A program made the position numbers and the translations under genes. Source: Planctomycetota bacterium (lineage in GTDB: Bacteria; Planctomycetota; Planctomycetia; Pirellulales; Pirellulaceae). From it: a DNA stretch of 51,842 bases. Below the pieces are notes generated by a model. It saw only the letters and a program-made list of their open reading frames with translations. It made no database searches and was not told the DNA's origin. The DNA lies in the NCBI GenBank assembly GCA_026692845.1, contig JAPLNM010000037.1, forward strand, positions 1 through 51,842, read 5' to 3'. Positions 51,824 to 51,842 of this stretch are shown in pieces (position 1 is the first letter of the stretch; each line of letters starts with the position of its first letter).

Positions 51824-51842
51824 GCAACCATCACCGAGTGGC
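51824..51842. repeat. 19-nt dispersed repeat, copy 2 (cut by the window edge)
   Basis: Identical to 16099-16117 over all 19 bases available; homology may extend beyond the window. Same orientation as copy 1. Confidence 0.7.

Noticed and set aside
16099-51842. The 19-nt direct repeats as attachment sites of a 35.7-kb integrated element
   Set aside because: The enclosed genes are ordinary housekeeping ones (truD, valS, ctaA/B, tRNA) and no integrase is present; a dispersed repeat is simpler.

Overview
The window looks like a chromosomal segment of a planctomycete, probably of the Pirellulales type. The clearest markers are an adjacent pair of secreted proteins typical of that phylum: a large cytochrome-c/DUF1549/DUF1553 (PSCyt1-PSD1) protein followed by a Tat-exported DUF1501 protein. 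Supporting signs are an FHA-type sigma-54 activator, a TPR protein carrying two RNA-polymerase-alpha-CTD-like modules, and haem A synthesis genes downstream of a di-haem lipoprotein. No similarity search was possible; family names come from motifs and memory.

Bases 1-15.2 kb form a one-directional defence and accessory island on the + strand. It opens inside a class 1 DISARM anti-phage locus: drmMI (5' end probably outside the window), a small D...ExK nuclease-like protein, drmA, drmB and drmC. drmA is broken near 5.84 kb by a frame change that looks like an internal deletion. A tightly packed cassette follows: a beta-propeller-like protein, an acidic small protein, a PPP-type metallophosphatase, a 42-residue ORF, and a two-domain protein pairing an AbiJ-like N-terminus with a nucleoside-deoxyribosyltransferase/TIR-like C-terminus. 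A deletion remnant, a two-helix membrane protein and a cupin close the run.

Bases 15.2-16.1 kb are a scrap zone at the island edge: a palindrome, a piece of an ISAs1-like transposase, a Phd/YefM-type antitoxin whose PIN toxin is cut off after about 16 residues, and one copy of a 19-nt repeat that recurs at the last base of the window.

Bases 16.1-51.5 kb carry ordinary chromosomal genes: a CelD-like acetyltransferase, a secreted alpha/beta hydrolase, the PSCyt1-PSD1/DUF1501 pair, an FHA protein, a sugar-phosphate isomerase/epimerase-like protein, and a long disordered protein built on about 16 decapeptide repeats. Then come tRNA-Thr(CGT), the TPR/alpha-CTD protein, a GH10-like barrel without obvious catalytic residues, YceI, a TPR metallopeptidase, a DegT aminotransferase, a HAD phosphatase overlapping truD, a cytochrome/ctaA/ctaB/ABC-ATPase operon, a secreted TIM-barrel-like protein, a FHA-GAF-AAA-Fis sigma-54 activator, and valS.

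valS, an essential gene, also changes frame, near 50.43 kb, where a piece of a zinc-knuckle insertion seems to be missing. drmA, the remnant at 14.23 kb and valS therefore share one lesion type (apparent loss of an internal stretch). This must be settled, as sequencing/assembly artefact or real decay, before any functional claim about the DISARM locus.
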